From Iris pallida (taxonomy: Eukaryota; Streptophyta; Magnoliopsida; Asparagales; Iridaceae), in the NCBI GenBank assembly GCA_029216955.1, contig JANAVB010002199.1, positions 11,608,585 to 11,672,584 of the forward strand: a DNA stretch of 64,000 bases. The letters run 5' to 3'. Below the pieces are notes generated by a model that was given only the letters and a program-made list of their open reading frames with translations, was not told the origin of the DNA and made no database searches. This document shows positions 22,136 through 33,229 of the stretch, piece after piece (position 1 is the stretch's first letter; every line of letters starts with the position of its first letter). Both the position numbers and the translations under genes were made by a program.

Positions 22136-22448
22136 CTTTATAAAGAACTCACCTATAGTGTATGGACAGAGATATCAGGCCGTCTCTTGAGGGTAAACTT
22201 GTAGACGTCCAAAAATTATACACTGAAACCAGGCTGGCACAAGGCCTTCAATGTGCAGCTAGAAGCACAGTTGATGTCATTATGTGTGTAGGAAGAATTG
22301 CAGTTATGGTACAGAATTCAAGACTTAGTCCATTCTTGTATCTTGTTGTTATTTAACCTATGCGGGAAGATTCAAGTCGTAGCGACATCTCACTTAATGC
22401 ATGATGGGCAGTCACTGTGGAGAACGCTCAACCCATATATTGAGATAT
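22136..22448. other. Copia 3' leader to PPT, no gene
   Basis: No gene is supported. Two overlapping short ORFs lack recognisable features. Confidence 0.35.
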
Positions 22449-22457
22449 GTGGGGGAT
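22449..22457 (+). other. Polypurine tract of the copia element
   Basis: GTGGGGGAT lies directly before the TGTTGG that opens the right LTR, as expected for plus-strand priming. Confidence 0.75.
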
Positions 22458-23356
22458 TGTTGGTGTTTTTGCCTTTGGACTATAAAAGATAGTCCCACAT
22501 CGGCTACACCAAATGGTGAGTATCTCAATATAATGTATTACTTGTGTTGAGGTATGCATATAAGGTGTAGTGGGGCACAAGTTTGTGCCATGTGGGAGTA
22601 TTTTTCTAGAAGGAAAAAGGATTAAATCCAACAAGGATGCAAGTTGATTTTTGTTGTGCGGACTCGGACTCGGACACAGACTCCAGGATGTCTCGTGCAT
22701 GCACGGGAGTGTTCGGGGGGTAGGCGTGGACTGGCACACTTCTATGCTGATTGTGGGATAATCTAAAATATCAAACTCTATTTTTGAGTATTGGTATTTT
22801 AGTCCCACATCGGATAGGAGAATAGGTGAAGTCTCAACTCCACTCTATAAATAGAGCCCCTTGGCCTCCTTTGAAAGATGCACCAAGAAGAGAGTTAAGG
22901 GATTCTGTAAAGTCCAGGAAGCCCGTTCAAGCCTCAAATATTGACTCACGAGCGTTCCAGAAGTTCTTCGTGAACTTGCTGGTTCCTGGGAGCAGATCGT
23001 GTTGGGGCAAATCTTGCTTTGAGCAACGGTGATCTTAATCACCCCAGCAAGAACCTTTTCTCTTCTTCTTTCTTCTTTCTTCTCCTTCATATGAGTTGTA
23101 ACTCAGTTCTGTCCGTCTGCAACTGCAATTGCAAGGAAAAACGTAAGATTTATTTTCTGAACTCGGTTCTGTCTGTCATCAACTACGATTGCGAGAAAGA
23201 ACGTGAGATTTACTTTCTGATTATTATTGCTTTTGTAATCAGATTTATATTATAGTGTTCCTCTTGGATCTCGAGAATAATCAGAAGGTGAACGTTTGTT
23301 GAACCTCTAATCTCGACATCGAGTCTACCATCTTTGATCAAGCCCCGGGACTAACA
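22458..23356 (+). repeat. Right (3') LTR of the copia element
   Basis: This 899-bp LTR runs TGTTGGTG...CTAACA. AGTCCCACATCGG occurs at 22491-22503, 34 bases from the LTR start, and again at 22801-22813, 33 bases before the TATA box at 22846-22853. T-rich and repeated G-A-A-C-G-T-G-A-G-A-T-T-T leader-like sequence follows. Confidence 0.92.
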
Positions 23357-23639
23357 GTTTCCATACATATGTTTGATTGTATTATGATTTGAGGATGTAC
23401 TGTGTAGGACATTGCCTTTATCATTTACCAAATTTGTCTCCAGATATCATTTGTGAAAGGACATGTAATAAAATAGTGAAAATGTATGGTGATTATTGTG
23501 ATAGGCATGTTCCTAGAAGAGCTGTGAAGAGTTGATCAATCTATTACTTTGACGACTTATATGGCTTAGACGATGGACTACCACTGTCCACAACAGCGTA
23601 GGCCGGACATGACTTGATTCGTACTCGATTATTCGAAAG
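23357..23639. other. Unassigned sequence right of the copia element
   Basis: No gene is seen. The segment may be the decayed end of a gypsy LTR, because a Tekay-like leader follows at about 23650. Confidence 0.3.
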
Positions 23640-24180
23640 CAGATCGTGATATATTTTTATGGTGGCACATGCAGGTCTAGGAACTCATCACAGGTAGGAC
23701 CGATTATGGGATTGTATATTTTACTATCTTCTAAATTGTCGCATCTCCTTTTGGACACTTATGCTCTCTTTCATCCACTCCAGAGAATAACAAAGGGAAT
23801 AAGGGAGACGCAAGTCCGCACTTCCAACATGGCAGCTTCTGAGGGGCCATCATTTTCCCCTCCAGTGGGTCAAGAGATGACCGGGACCTATCGTCCACTT
23901 CCAGCTTAAGAAGCCACCTCCACTATGCCTACTACCAAGTCCCTGTCCATAGATGGAACCCAACTTTATGAGTTGTTTAGTGGTATGATTGAGGCCCAAC
24001 GACTCCAGTCCGAGGCTCGAAAGAAACATACTACCATCATGAGAGAGGGTATGGAATATGCCCACTTAGTCGCCTTAACTGCCATGGAGAAGATAGCCAC
24101 CCAACCACAATCACAACCTACCCAAACCAAAGAGGCTACGAGAGAACCGAAGAAAGACACAGAAAACTACAAACGCCAAA
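23640..24180 (+). pseudogene. Gypsy-like leader and gag N-terminal remnant
   Basis: TATGGTGGCACATGCAGGTCT (within 23650-23690) resembles the block after the 5' LTR of the Tekay-like elements C1-C3. Downstream, a frame at 23925-24359 includes L-Y-E-L-F-S-G-M-I-E-A-Q-R and R-K-K-H-T-T-I-M-R-E-G, which looks like an amphipathic Gag N terminus. No capsid core or pol follows, so this is at most a scrap. It could be unrelated. Confidence 0.3.
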
Positions 24181-24189
24181 ATCACACAA

Positions 24190-24765
24190 AAGCCAAATGC
24201 AAATGTACAACAATTTTGACGTGGAAAACCCTTGCGAAAAAATCCATGGCACGATCGGAGTCCAACACTGAAAAATCTCTACTAATGACAAGAAATTACA
24301 GACTCCTTACAAGCTTCTCACCGATCCAAACCGGATCACCACAACTACTTGGACGATGAAAATAGATTACAGACTCTGAAGAACAAGAAAAAATAAAAAA
24401 ATTATCTGAATAATCTTTCCTTCGAACAAGCTGTCAATCCTTTCTTTCTCTTCTCCAAAAGTTGCAAACTTTGATCTCTTTCCCTCTCTCTCTCACTGGT
24501 AGATTTATGATGATTTTTAGTGTTATAAAATACATATATATAGCCCCTATAAACTGCTTCAAATCTTGACTGTTTGAGTAGATCCAATGGTGTAAGATAA
24601 AACACCCAAATCGGATTTAGTCCCAACATGACTGAATTCGGTCAGACTAGGTAGAATAGTTTTGTCTAGGTTGGACCGAGTTTGGTATACCAAGGCAAAA
24701 TATTTTGTTTAAATATGATCGATCTCAGACCAAATTTGGGCCAAACTCAGTTTGTTCTCAACAGA
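24190..24765 (-). repeat. Probable solo LTR (copia-type) on the - strand
   Basis: Read on the - strand it opens TGTTGAGAACAAAC, has a TATA-rich promoter near 24524-24545, a CT/AG-rich leader, and ends with GGGTTTTCCACGTCAAAATTG before TGTACATTTGCA. That TTCCACGT-type end is common in plant copia LTRs. No partner LTR, PBS or clear target duplication is seen, so the ends are approximate. Confidence 0.4.
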
Positions 24766-26097
24766 ACCCTGCTGCCTTCGACTCATGAGCTTCTCTGACA
24801 CATGTATGGCGTTCGTCACACTCTAGGTTTTCTCCACATAGGTTGAAAATTCCACCCAACTCTAACAATCACACCATTATATTTATACTGAAAATTCTTT
24901 CTTACTATTTACAATATTTAGACCTGGATCAATACTCACACTTTAGTCATTATAAGTTTTGGTCCCATATTATGGTATCAATTGGTTGGATCCATATGAC
25001 GACTTTTTTTTCGAGCTGTGCTGAAGAGTTACACTTGGATAAGGTACAGGTGAGAAAGCATGCTTATTCATGTATGAAGATATTTGTAGTTCAATGAAGA
25101 TGAGGATGATGATGATGATGAAGTTGGACATGAACAGATTTAAAATTTTGATTAGTCCATAGAACTATCTAACTGAGTTGTCCGTATAATATTTTGAGTT
25201 AAGTTTATTTTTTAAGCACTTTGATTTAAATGAAGCTAGATAATTTATGTCTTAAATTTTGTTGGATTTTGGATTAAGTTTCTTTTGTAAGCACTTTCAA
25301 TTAAATGAGGTTAAATAATTTATGTCCTAAATATTGTTGGATGCTTGGTTGATCCTTCTTTATTAAGTGAAGTACAATTTATATTATGAGAATGATGAAT
25401 TTGATCCATATTTTAGAGCAATGATAGTTTGACTAATAGTGGTATCATTTCTATTTATTTTTGCAGGTTTATGTGTCTAATGTATATACAGGAAAATATT
25501 GATAAATATTATTTCTAAAAAATAAAAGAAAATTTATTGCAAGGGTTTTGCAAGTGATGCAAAAAAAATTGTTTCGAATGTCCCACAACAGTTTTTGGTA
25601 ATATCTACAAAATGTCGTAATATTATTATATAACCGTTGTCAATTTATTTTATTCCCAACGAGTACTAAAATCGTGCAGATGATTTGAATATAATTGTTG
25701 CCATACAAACTGAACACGTTGTAAATGACTATTCGAAACTGTTGCATATTTATTGTTTTGGGTACTGTTTCTTAAATCGTTGCTTTTTCTTTTTACAACC
25801 ATTGGCGGAGGCAGAGGGGGGCCAGCAGGCTCACGTGACCCTGCTAAAAAAGAAAAAAAATTGAGAATTTTTTTTAGCCCAGCAGCTGCAGCAACAAATG
25901 AAATGAGCAAGCAGTAAGCACAACAGCTTGGGAAGCTTGGGACTTGAGCAAGAGCACAACTTTCTTTACAAAGTGATCCCACTCACGTGGTCCCTCCCTT
26001 CACTTTGAAGGGAAAAAAATAAACAAAGCACAACACCTTGGCTGCTTGGGACAAGGGACCACTCAACAACAACTTTTTTTTCCTCTTCCTCTTCTTT

Positions 26098-26099
<2 letters not shown>

Positions 26100-26130
<31 letters not shown>
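26100..26130. repeat. (CT)n microsatellite
   Basis: About fifteen CT units in a row. A short ORF across it (26038-26235) shows a poly L-S run only because of this repeat. Confidence 0.9.
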
Positions 26131-26133
<3 letters not shown>

Positions 26134-26221
26134 GGGGCTTCAACCGTGGTGGCTCTCTCCCCTCTCTCACGTCCTCTTCCCTCTCGACCTCAGGTAAATG
26201 GTAATACATTTAATTATTTAT

Positions 26222-26455
26222 GCCATAACTTTTAATTGATTCATATCCTATATTAGAATATTAGATGTCTCTTATTTGATTCATGCCCTAAATTAGATGA
26301 CCCATAATTGATTCATGTCCTAAAATAGAATATTAGATGTCCCTTATTTGATTCATATCCTAAATTCCATGGCCCCTATTTGATTCATGTCCTAAATTAG
26401 ATGGCCCATATTTGATTCATGTCCTAAATTAGATGGCCCCTTATTGATTTTGCCT
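26222..26455. repeat. ~30-bp degenerate tandem repeat
   Basis: TTGATTCATGTCCTAAATTA followed by GATGGCCC recurs about seven times with small changes. It is noncoding. Confidence 0.75.
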
Positions 26456-27377
26456 TATTGTTAAAATTTATTGAGTCTATTTTACCTTATTTTGAAATAG
26501 AATGGAAAAGTATCTTCTTATTGTTAAATTAGGTGGGCCCTTATTGAGTCTATTTTATCCTATTTGATTCAAGAATACACTTCATAATCGAATGGGATAT
26601 GAATTTATGAATGATTGTTTGGTGACATACGTACATCGAGCAAGACAATTTCGCAAAAGTTGAAAAAAAGACATCTTGCAACATTTTCAAAATATGAAGC
26701 CTCGTAGGGGATTATTGTAAACAATTATTGTCGGTTATGACTTATTATGTAATGCAACTATTTTAATTTCTTTGTGATCAAAATATTTTGCGACTAATTT
26801 CTGCTATTAGTTTCCTTTGTATTTATATATATATTTTTTGGATTGAAAATTTACTAGTCAATTTTGACCCCCTGTACCTAAATCCTGGCTACGCCACTAT
26901 TTGTAACCATAATTACTTACCTGTTGTCTTAAAGCTTTATCTGCAAAGGATATTGACTTTTGCCTATTATTTGCAATAGTTTTTAGCCATTACATGAAAC
27001 ATTTATAAAACGGTTATTAACTATCGTGCATTACTCACTAGATACATTGGTTTGTTAATCGTTGCCAAATACATTGACAATGCCATGTAACTGTTACACC
27101 CTATCGGTCACCTCACTGTCGTTCGCCTCACTTCGACTCACTTCGCTCGCCTCGCTCTCCCCACTATGCATTAACATGAGACCTGTTGCATAATGCTAAT
27201 GCGTTATTTGCAACTATTTCTGGAAACGTTCTAAAAATCTCCTCTAACCACTGTAAGAGAAATCTGCGCTCGAATTTATCATGATTCCAATAACCTTTGT
27301 ATATTGATTTTGTAATGGGTTATATTATTTTTGCAATAGTTTTCGACTGTTGTAAGACACCCTTATTTCTTGTAGTG

Positions 27378-29760
27378 GATCAAGTGGTCTGCAATTTTCT
27401 CGACAATCCCACAAGCTCTCTCCAAAAATCAACATCAATCACATCCCATGACCTCACGTACACAAATTACAAATTCATGCTAAACAAAGAAAATTCCCAA
27501 AATATCCCTATTGTTAACTAGTTTACAAGTTAGCATATGTTTTAGGGTTTATCTAGTCCATCCTGAAGGTTTCTATTAGGTCTGGATATATTAATCCTAA
27601 AGAAGTATATACAACCTAAGTTTACCTGATGTCGCAAATCGAGGCAAAAAATAGATCAAATTTTTTTGTCACAAAATTAAAATCTATCAGCAAAAAATTA
27701 AATTTTTTGTCGATGCAGTTGTGACGATATGTTCGGAATCTCTATTAGAGGTCGTATTAGAAAGATACAACTATTTTAAAACGACTTAACGAGCGCACGT
27801 TACGACGACAAAAATATGGGTTTCTAGAATTCTAGTCAATCAAATGGCATAATTAAAATCTGGGAATTTTCTACATAAAACTAGAATGTCTTTTTGGAAA
27901 ATTTTACGGGTCTACGATCAGGATTCTAGTTTTTAAATTAAAATACATAGAAGAAATTGTGTGTAAATTGGCGACGATAAAGCAAATCAATATGGTTAAA
28001 TTAAATACTAATTAATGGTCTAAAATCAATTAGAAATCTAAATTAAATAGTGGACATGTTAATATATTTTTCACAAAATTTTACCTAGAAGTGACCTCGA
28101 GATGGTGGTGAAAACTCTCACAGAATTCACCTACAACATGTTGGAACTCAAAGAATTAAAGAAATATGAATTTATTAAGGTTTTTAGAAATTCTGATTAA
28201 TATATATAGGGGGTTTGAGCCGCGGCTCAAATCCTTGCCGAGCTAGGATCGTGCGGCCCATAGCTGATACCCACCGGATCCTTGGCCAGCGGCAGGCCAC
28301 GTGGCATGGAACCACGACTCGGGCTAGCCTAAGTGCACCCGTCCTCTGACCCGTGGGCCTTCACTGGCATGTCCGTGAGGCTGACGCATAGGGACTACCA
28401 GTTGGTGAGTTTGGGGGGGGGGGGGGGGGATTATCTTGGGTTTTTCTTTATTTCTTTTGTTTAGTTTTCTTTTTAGTTTTCTGTTTTGTTTTATTAATTG
28501 ATGTTAGTTTAGGAAATTCATAGCAATTCCAAATTAGCTTTAAAAATTTTCAAAAATTTTTAGTAATTCTATTCGGATATAATAGGTGTGTAAAGCAAGT
28601 TTGAGCCAAAATTTATTATATTTTTTCCCTAGGGAATTTCTCAAAGCTATTATATGTATTTACTAGTTTAATTTTCAAGTAATTATATTAATCCATTCTC
28701 TTGTTGAACTAAATAGCAATTAATTCCCAAAAAATATAGGAAAAATTCTAGAGTCTATATTACTATTATTTGAACCTTCTCCTCTAGTTTGGTGTCAAAC
28801 TAATATTTTGGCTACTCATAGGATATTCTACAGTTTACCGATTTTATCATTTTTTTGTGGGAAGGGTTTTAATATTGGTCCTATCATGATCGTACGAGTT
28901 ATATGTCATCTATAAATCATCCATAATCATAAATGTGTGGTTTTTCTAAGATTCTAGAATTAATTATTTTAGTCTTGGCTTATCATTGCTTAATCAAAGG
29001 CTTAGGAACGTCGTCCCAATGACTGAAACATAACAAATACCTTTTTTTCATATCACAATTTGTTAATGTTTTGATTAGGATTTTCCGGTAGCGAATGCCA
29101 CACACCTACAATAGGAGCATCTTGGAGGAATCCACTCATACACAACTGCCTGATCCAATTTAGTTCAACCTCTGGTAGGTGGAATGGAATTGCATTTGGA
29201 ACATCTGAACACGCAGATAATCTTCATCAATGCATGTTTGAACGCAAGTCTTTTCTTCTAAGCCGTATCTTTGTCCATCCTCTAGGGACTATCAATGACA
29301 CTAGCAATTTTGTTTATAAGTACCGATGCATTTCAAAGTTGAAGAAGGAAAATGAGGAAGTTGGATCCACACTGGCACCATGGTAAGGAAATCTCGTTCC
29401 AACAAGGGTGACGACACCCATTTTTTCAACAACCAGCCTTCCGCCAAGCTTCCAACGAGGGCGACGACACCCATTTCTTCAACATCTAGCCTTTCGTCAA
29501 GCATCCAAGGACCCCCCCTCCTTCCCCCCCTCCACCACCACCACCACAATGAACCACCACCACCACCACAATGAACCGTGACTGTAATGTCCACGAGGTG
29601 CCATGACCCTTCCTCTCGACTGACACAAATCCCTATTGGACCGTCGACTGCTGCCCACATTAGCCTTGCTCTTCTATTTTGATCTCCTTGTCAGCGTCTA
29701 TCCTGGTTCTTCAACGTTAGTCCCTCCAGGAAGAGGATCCGCTGATCGCAGCTGCTAGGT
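27378..29760. other. 2.4 kb without recognisable gene or element
   Basis: Mostly AT-rich. A GC-rich island covers about 28210-28400, followed by a run of 17 G at 28413-28429. A 53-bp direct duplication lies at about 29405-29510 and a CCA-rich run at about 29530-29575; the short ORFs there are low complexity on both strands. No conserved protein, TIR or LTR was recognised. Confidence 0.5.
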
Positions 29761-29779
29761 TTACATGCTTTGAATATAT
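29761..29779 (+). repeat. Target site duplication of LINE-A (left copy)
   Basis: TTACATGCTTTGAATATAT recurs at 30864-30882, flanking LINE-A. A 19-bp duplication fits target-primed reverse transcription. Confidence 0.75.
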
Positions 29780-30863
29780 CTATATATATATATATATTTG
29801 GGAAACCCCTACCATATATTAATCAAGGCTCAAAATGCCGAAGCCTGAAACGTAAACAAGGCACAAAATGAGGCCGCCTATACAGAATACCCAAAAAAGA
29901 AGAAAATAAAACGGAGGGAGCGATACACTCGGTCAGAGGAAGCAATGGAGCGGAGACCAGAATGAGCTCTGGCAGTGATGGCACAGGGCACTCCGTTTAC
30001 GGCATTGGCGGAAGACTTCCCGAATGAGCTGGTCTGCAGTGAAAAAGTGACCTTCGTACCTCGCTTTGTTGCGATTCTTCCAAATTACCCACGTAGCGGC
30101 CGCTGCGACGATCTGGTGCCCATAGGAGGCGCTGCCCCAGACGTCCGCTAGATCGTGGAAGTGTCCGCCAGTCGGAACAATACTTAATTGCTGGTTGAGG
30201 GTCCTCCAAATGCCTCTAGGCTGGAATCTCTGACAAAAGATGTGGTCAGTAGTCTCGATCTCGTGTTCAGAACAGCAATTGCAGGCTGATGCTAAGCTGA
30301 TCCCAATGGTGTTGAGGATATCGTCAGTTGGCAATTTCATTCTAATGGCTCTCCACATGAGGAATGACCACTTCTTAGGGATGCATGTGTACCAATAATG
30401 AGCAGCGATATGCGTAAGCTGGCCCATCCCATGGAGAGAGGATCTAGCCGACTTCACAGAAAATGCGTCGGAAGCCTCTAGCGTCCATATCCACTCATCA
30501 GCTTCAGGACCGATCCTAAGACCGTAAAGACGGACTCTATCCTCCATATTGGTGCCTCCCCAATCCCGCATCTTATCCCAGTCCCAGTCACTGTTATTGT
30601 GATTCCACATATCCTTGATCCTACAATTCCTCATAATTTTCGTGAGGCTGGGGATCAGGCTATCTCCTGTCCATCTCTCCCGAAATGGGTTGGACTCGCT
30701 GTTACCCAGATGAAGCCTGATGGCATGTTCGGCAAGGTCACGCCCGATCAGGATCCGTCGCCAAGCCATCGAAGATCTGCTATTTGATGTGGCCTCTGAA
30801 GGGTGGGTGTGCTTGAAGTACCTGGCTTTCATGAATCTGTTGGGTGTGCTTGAAGTACCTGGC
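29780..30863 (-). mobile_element. LINE-A: 5'-truncated L1-like element with zf-RVT domain
   Basis: On the - strand the frame from about 30787 to 29933 encodes the C-terminal part of a plant LINE ORF2. It shows the S-A-R-S-S-L-H region and W-S-F-L-M-W-R-A-I-R-M-K-L-P-T-D-D, then the zinc-binding zf-RVT residues C-N-C-C ... H-I-F-C, then A-T-W-V-I-W-K-N-R-N-K-A-R-Y. RT and endonuclease are missing, as in 5'-truncated insertions. The 3' tail is (TA)n instead of poly-A. The extra poly Y-I at the N terminus of the open frame comes from the neighbouring TA repeat and MITE. Confidence 0.8.
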
Positions 30864-30866
30864 TTA
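30804..30866. repeat. 38-bp direct duplication at the LINE-A junction
   Basis: GGGTGTGCTTGAAGTACCTG followed by GCTT occurs twice, 38 bases apart, next to the target duplication. It may be a junction rearrangement made during insertion. Confidence 0.6.
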
Positions 30867-30872
30867 CATGCT

Positions 30873-30882
<10 letters not shown>

Positions 30883-30960
<78 letters not shown>
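30883..30960. repeat. (TA)n microsatellite
   Basis: About 78 bases of uninterrupted AT. With 31366-31418 it probably formed one TA tract, now split by the MITE. Confidence 0.9.
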
Positions 30961-30964
<4 letters not shown>

Positions 30965-31360
30965 GAAAATGTACCTAAGGTCGACCTTAGGTAAGTTACC
31001 TAAGGTCGACCTCATTTTCCTCACTTTACAACATTTTTTTCTTGAATGTTTTTTTATGGGATTGATCTACACCTTATTGATTGGCAACATACCAAATTTC
31101 AAGTGATTATAATATTGTTTAGCCCCCTATCTATCCCTTGCAAAATCGACGGTGTAGCAGCAAAGTTTTAGACCGTCGATTTTGCAAGGGATAGATAGGG
31201 GGCTAAACAATATTATAATCACTTGAAATTTGGTATGTTGCCAATCAATAAGGTGTAGATCAATCCCATAAAAAAACATTCAAGAAAAAAATGTTGTAAA
31301 GTGAGGAAAATGAGGTCGACCTTAGGTAACTTACGTAAGGTCGACCTTAGGTTCATTTTC

Positions 31361-31364
<4 letters not shown>
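30961..31364. mobile_element. Fold-back MITE with 193-bp arms
   Basis: Left arm 30961-31153 and right arm 31172-31364 are reverse complements with two mismatches in 193 bases, around an 18-base loop. The ends are AGAGGAAAATG and CATTTTCCTCT. Each arm holds CCTAAGGTCGACCTTAGG or a near copy, itself a palindrome. It sits in a TA tract, so a TA target duplication would be hidden. It has no coding capacity; the short ORFs here are shadows. The near-identical arms suggest a recent insertion. Confidence 0.88.

Positions 31365-31365
<1 letters not shown>

Positions 31366-31418
<53 letters not shown>
31366..31418. repeat. (TA)n tail of LINE-B
   Basis: A TA run of about 50 bases adjoining the 3' end of LINE-B. 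Confidence 0.8.
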
Positions 31419-31421
<3 letters not shown>

Positions 31422-32404
31422 AACCCAACTCATTTATAAACCCAAAGGCGTAAAATGCCAAAGCCTTTACAAGTATGCTTAAAAACAGAAAAAGCAAGAG
31501 AGAAGTACGCTGGGGACAGGCTCACATGCAGCGTCAAAACCACGAACCAAACCAAAACTCAGTTGTTCAGGAAGTCCCAGAAGCCCTTACTGGCATGCTT
31601 GCAGGTTCTGCTCACCATGTGAATTTGTCTATTGATCTCGCAAATTAATTAGGATTTAGAAAATTGGTGACCTTCATATCTGTATTTGTTCTGATTCTTC
31701 TATGTAACCTATGTGATAGCGGCAGCGACGATCTGGTGGTCGTGCGAAGCTCTACTCTAGGAGGCAAGGAGATCGTTGAAGCCCCCAACAGGCAGGTCTT
31801 GTCAGCAGCAGTTGGAGAACCTGGACCACACCCACGAAGCCAGGACTCTGACTGAGAGAATGTGCTCTACGATTTTGGACTGACGCTCGTTGCAACAGTG
31901 GCAAGCTGAAGCTAAGCTGACGCCAACGGTGGTAAGGACATCGTCGGTAGAAAGTTTCTTACGGGATGCTCTCCAAACTAGGAACGACCATTTTTTGGGG
32001 ATGTCAGATTGACAGAACGACCCTGCAGTGGTGGATGGCGCTCCAATACCGCGGACCGTACACTTGGAAAATGCTAGAGACAAGACGTCGTCGGCCTTAG
32101 CGACTACCTCAACTTATCTGTCTTCGTCCCGATCTCTAAGCCGAAAGCAGTTAAGGTACCTGCATCCTCCTCGCCGATCCAAGCTCGGACCCTCTCCCAA
32201 TTCCATGCCCTGGAACTGTCCCACAAATCTCTGATCTTGCTGTTGCCTGGAGCACCCGTCAGGGAGGAGAAGCTCTCGTGGAATACAGAAGAGACACCCG
32301 AGCCCAGCTGAAGACGAATCAAAGGTTCAACGAGGTGTCGTCTGTTAAGAATGCGTCGCCAGAAAGCCGAGGATCTGTTGCTAACAGATGCTACAATCGG
32401 GTGG
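31419..32404 (-). mobile_element. LINE-B: second L1-like 3' fragment, decayed
   Basis: The 3' end (GGAAACCCAACTCATTTATAA read on +) matches LINE-A in layout. The - strand shows K-K-W-S-F-L-V-W-R-A-S-R-K-K-L-S-T-D-D and a C-H-C-C ... H-I-L zf-RVT block near 31850-32000, with an upstream piece at 32104-32322. Frame changes separate the pieces. It is cut at 32405 by a CACTA terminus. Confidence 0.7.
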
Positions 32405-32610
32405 CACTACCAAAATAAGTCATATTGGTGACGAATTTAGCGACTCTGAGTAATATCGTTGCTACTTTTTGTGTATTTAGCGACGTCTATAAAAGACGTC
32501 GTTGAACGTCACTATTAGCGACGAGTAGCGATAAGCATTATTGTTTAAAAAGTAGATGTCGTGGTCTCGTTGCAAAACGTCGTTGTTTTGTTTTATTTAG
32601 CGACGTTTTC
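32405..32610. mobile_element. 5' terminus of a second CACTA transposon, cut by C1
   Basis: It starts CACTACCAAAATAAG, a CACTA-type end, and contains at least four TTAGCGACG-type sub-terminal repeats, some inverted (GACGTC, CGTCGTTG). Tekay-like element C1 interrupts it after 32610, so the rest lies beyond the window. Confidence 0.6.
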
Positions 32611-33229
32611 TGTAATTTCTATAGTTCGTATTACGTATTTTGGAATACATGTACGTATTTTCTTGTATTGCATGATTCCTTGCTTGTCTTATCTTAGCAT
32701 TTCATGGTTTGGTTTATTTTGGGTTGGTTCGACTAGGCTTGGGTTGCCTTGGTTCATCATGAACCAAGGGAGAGAACCCCTACCTACCACCACCATCATC
32801 CTTTATTAACCCATTCCCTCATTCTCTCTCTTCATTTACTTCTTCTTCTCCACCATTACTTCTTCAACCACCAGGAGAGTAAGAGAGAGAGCTTAGGCAA
32901 GTGTAGCTTGCTTCATGGAGGAACTTTGTTTTTATTGTTCCATTCTCTTCCTCTCGAGATTCTAACACACTTTAATATTTGGCATTTCTAAATTTCGTGG
33001 TTCAATTTGCGTAGATCTAATTTTATAGTATTTTCGGATTTCTTGGGTTTTGATCTACTTAACATTGTTATTTCCAAGTTTTGTTGGTTCCATGTTGTAG
33101 AGAATTTTATTCTGCCCCATTTTGACCTATGAAAGTCCAGATTTGGGCTTAGAATGAAGAAATTATGGAGCTTTGAAGTCATGGATTTCATGGCCATTCT
33201 TCTCGGATTAGTGGAGAAGAAGCACAGTC

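Larger units (their letters stand above)
25802..26898. mobile_element. TIR-like DNA element inside the CACTA remnant
   Basis: The left edge reads TTGGCGGAGGCAGAGGGG. The right edge on the opposite strand reads AGTGGCGTAGCCAGGATTT. These imperfect inverted ends share TGGCG-AG-CAG and match a kind common in plant genomes (hAT-like in my recollection). Inside are a (CT)n run (26100-26130) and ~30-bp repeats (26222-26455). No transposase is seen. Target duplication is unclear. Confidence 0.45.
24766..27377. mobile_element. CACTA (En/Spm) transposon, 3' part
   Basis: The right edge ends TTCTTGTAGTG at 27377, the inverse of the CACTACAAGAA terminus of plant CACTA elements. Sub-terminal repeats of GCAATAGTTTT/CAACAGTTTT type occur near 25585, 26975 and 27340. 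A stretch at 25095-25140 coding D/E repeats then G-H-E-Q may be the end of a lost transposase exon. The 5' terminus was not found, so the left bound is a guess. A second TIR element lies inside (25802-26898). Confidence 0.55.

Noticed and set aside
28210..28400. GC-rich island as a gene promoter
   Set aside because: No ORF of any length or splice pattern follows, and no TATA box is at a fitting place.
29933..31024. 363-residue ORF with a long Y-I run as one protein
   Set aside because: The Y-I run is (TA)n and the first residues are MITE. Only the part from about 30787 down is LINE ORF2.
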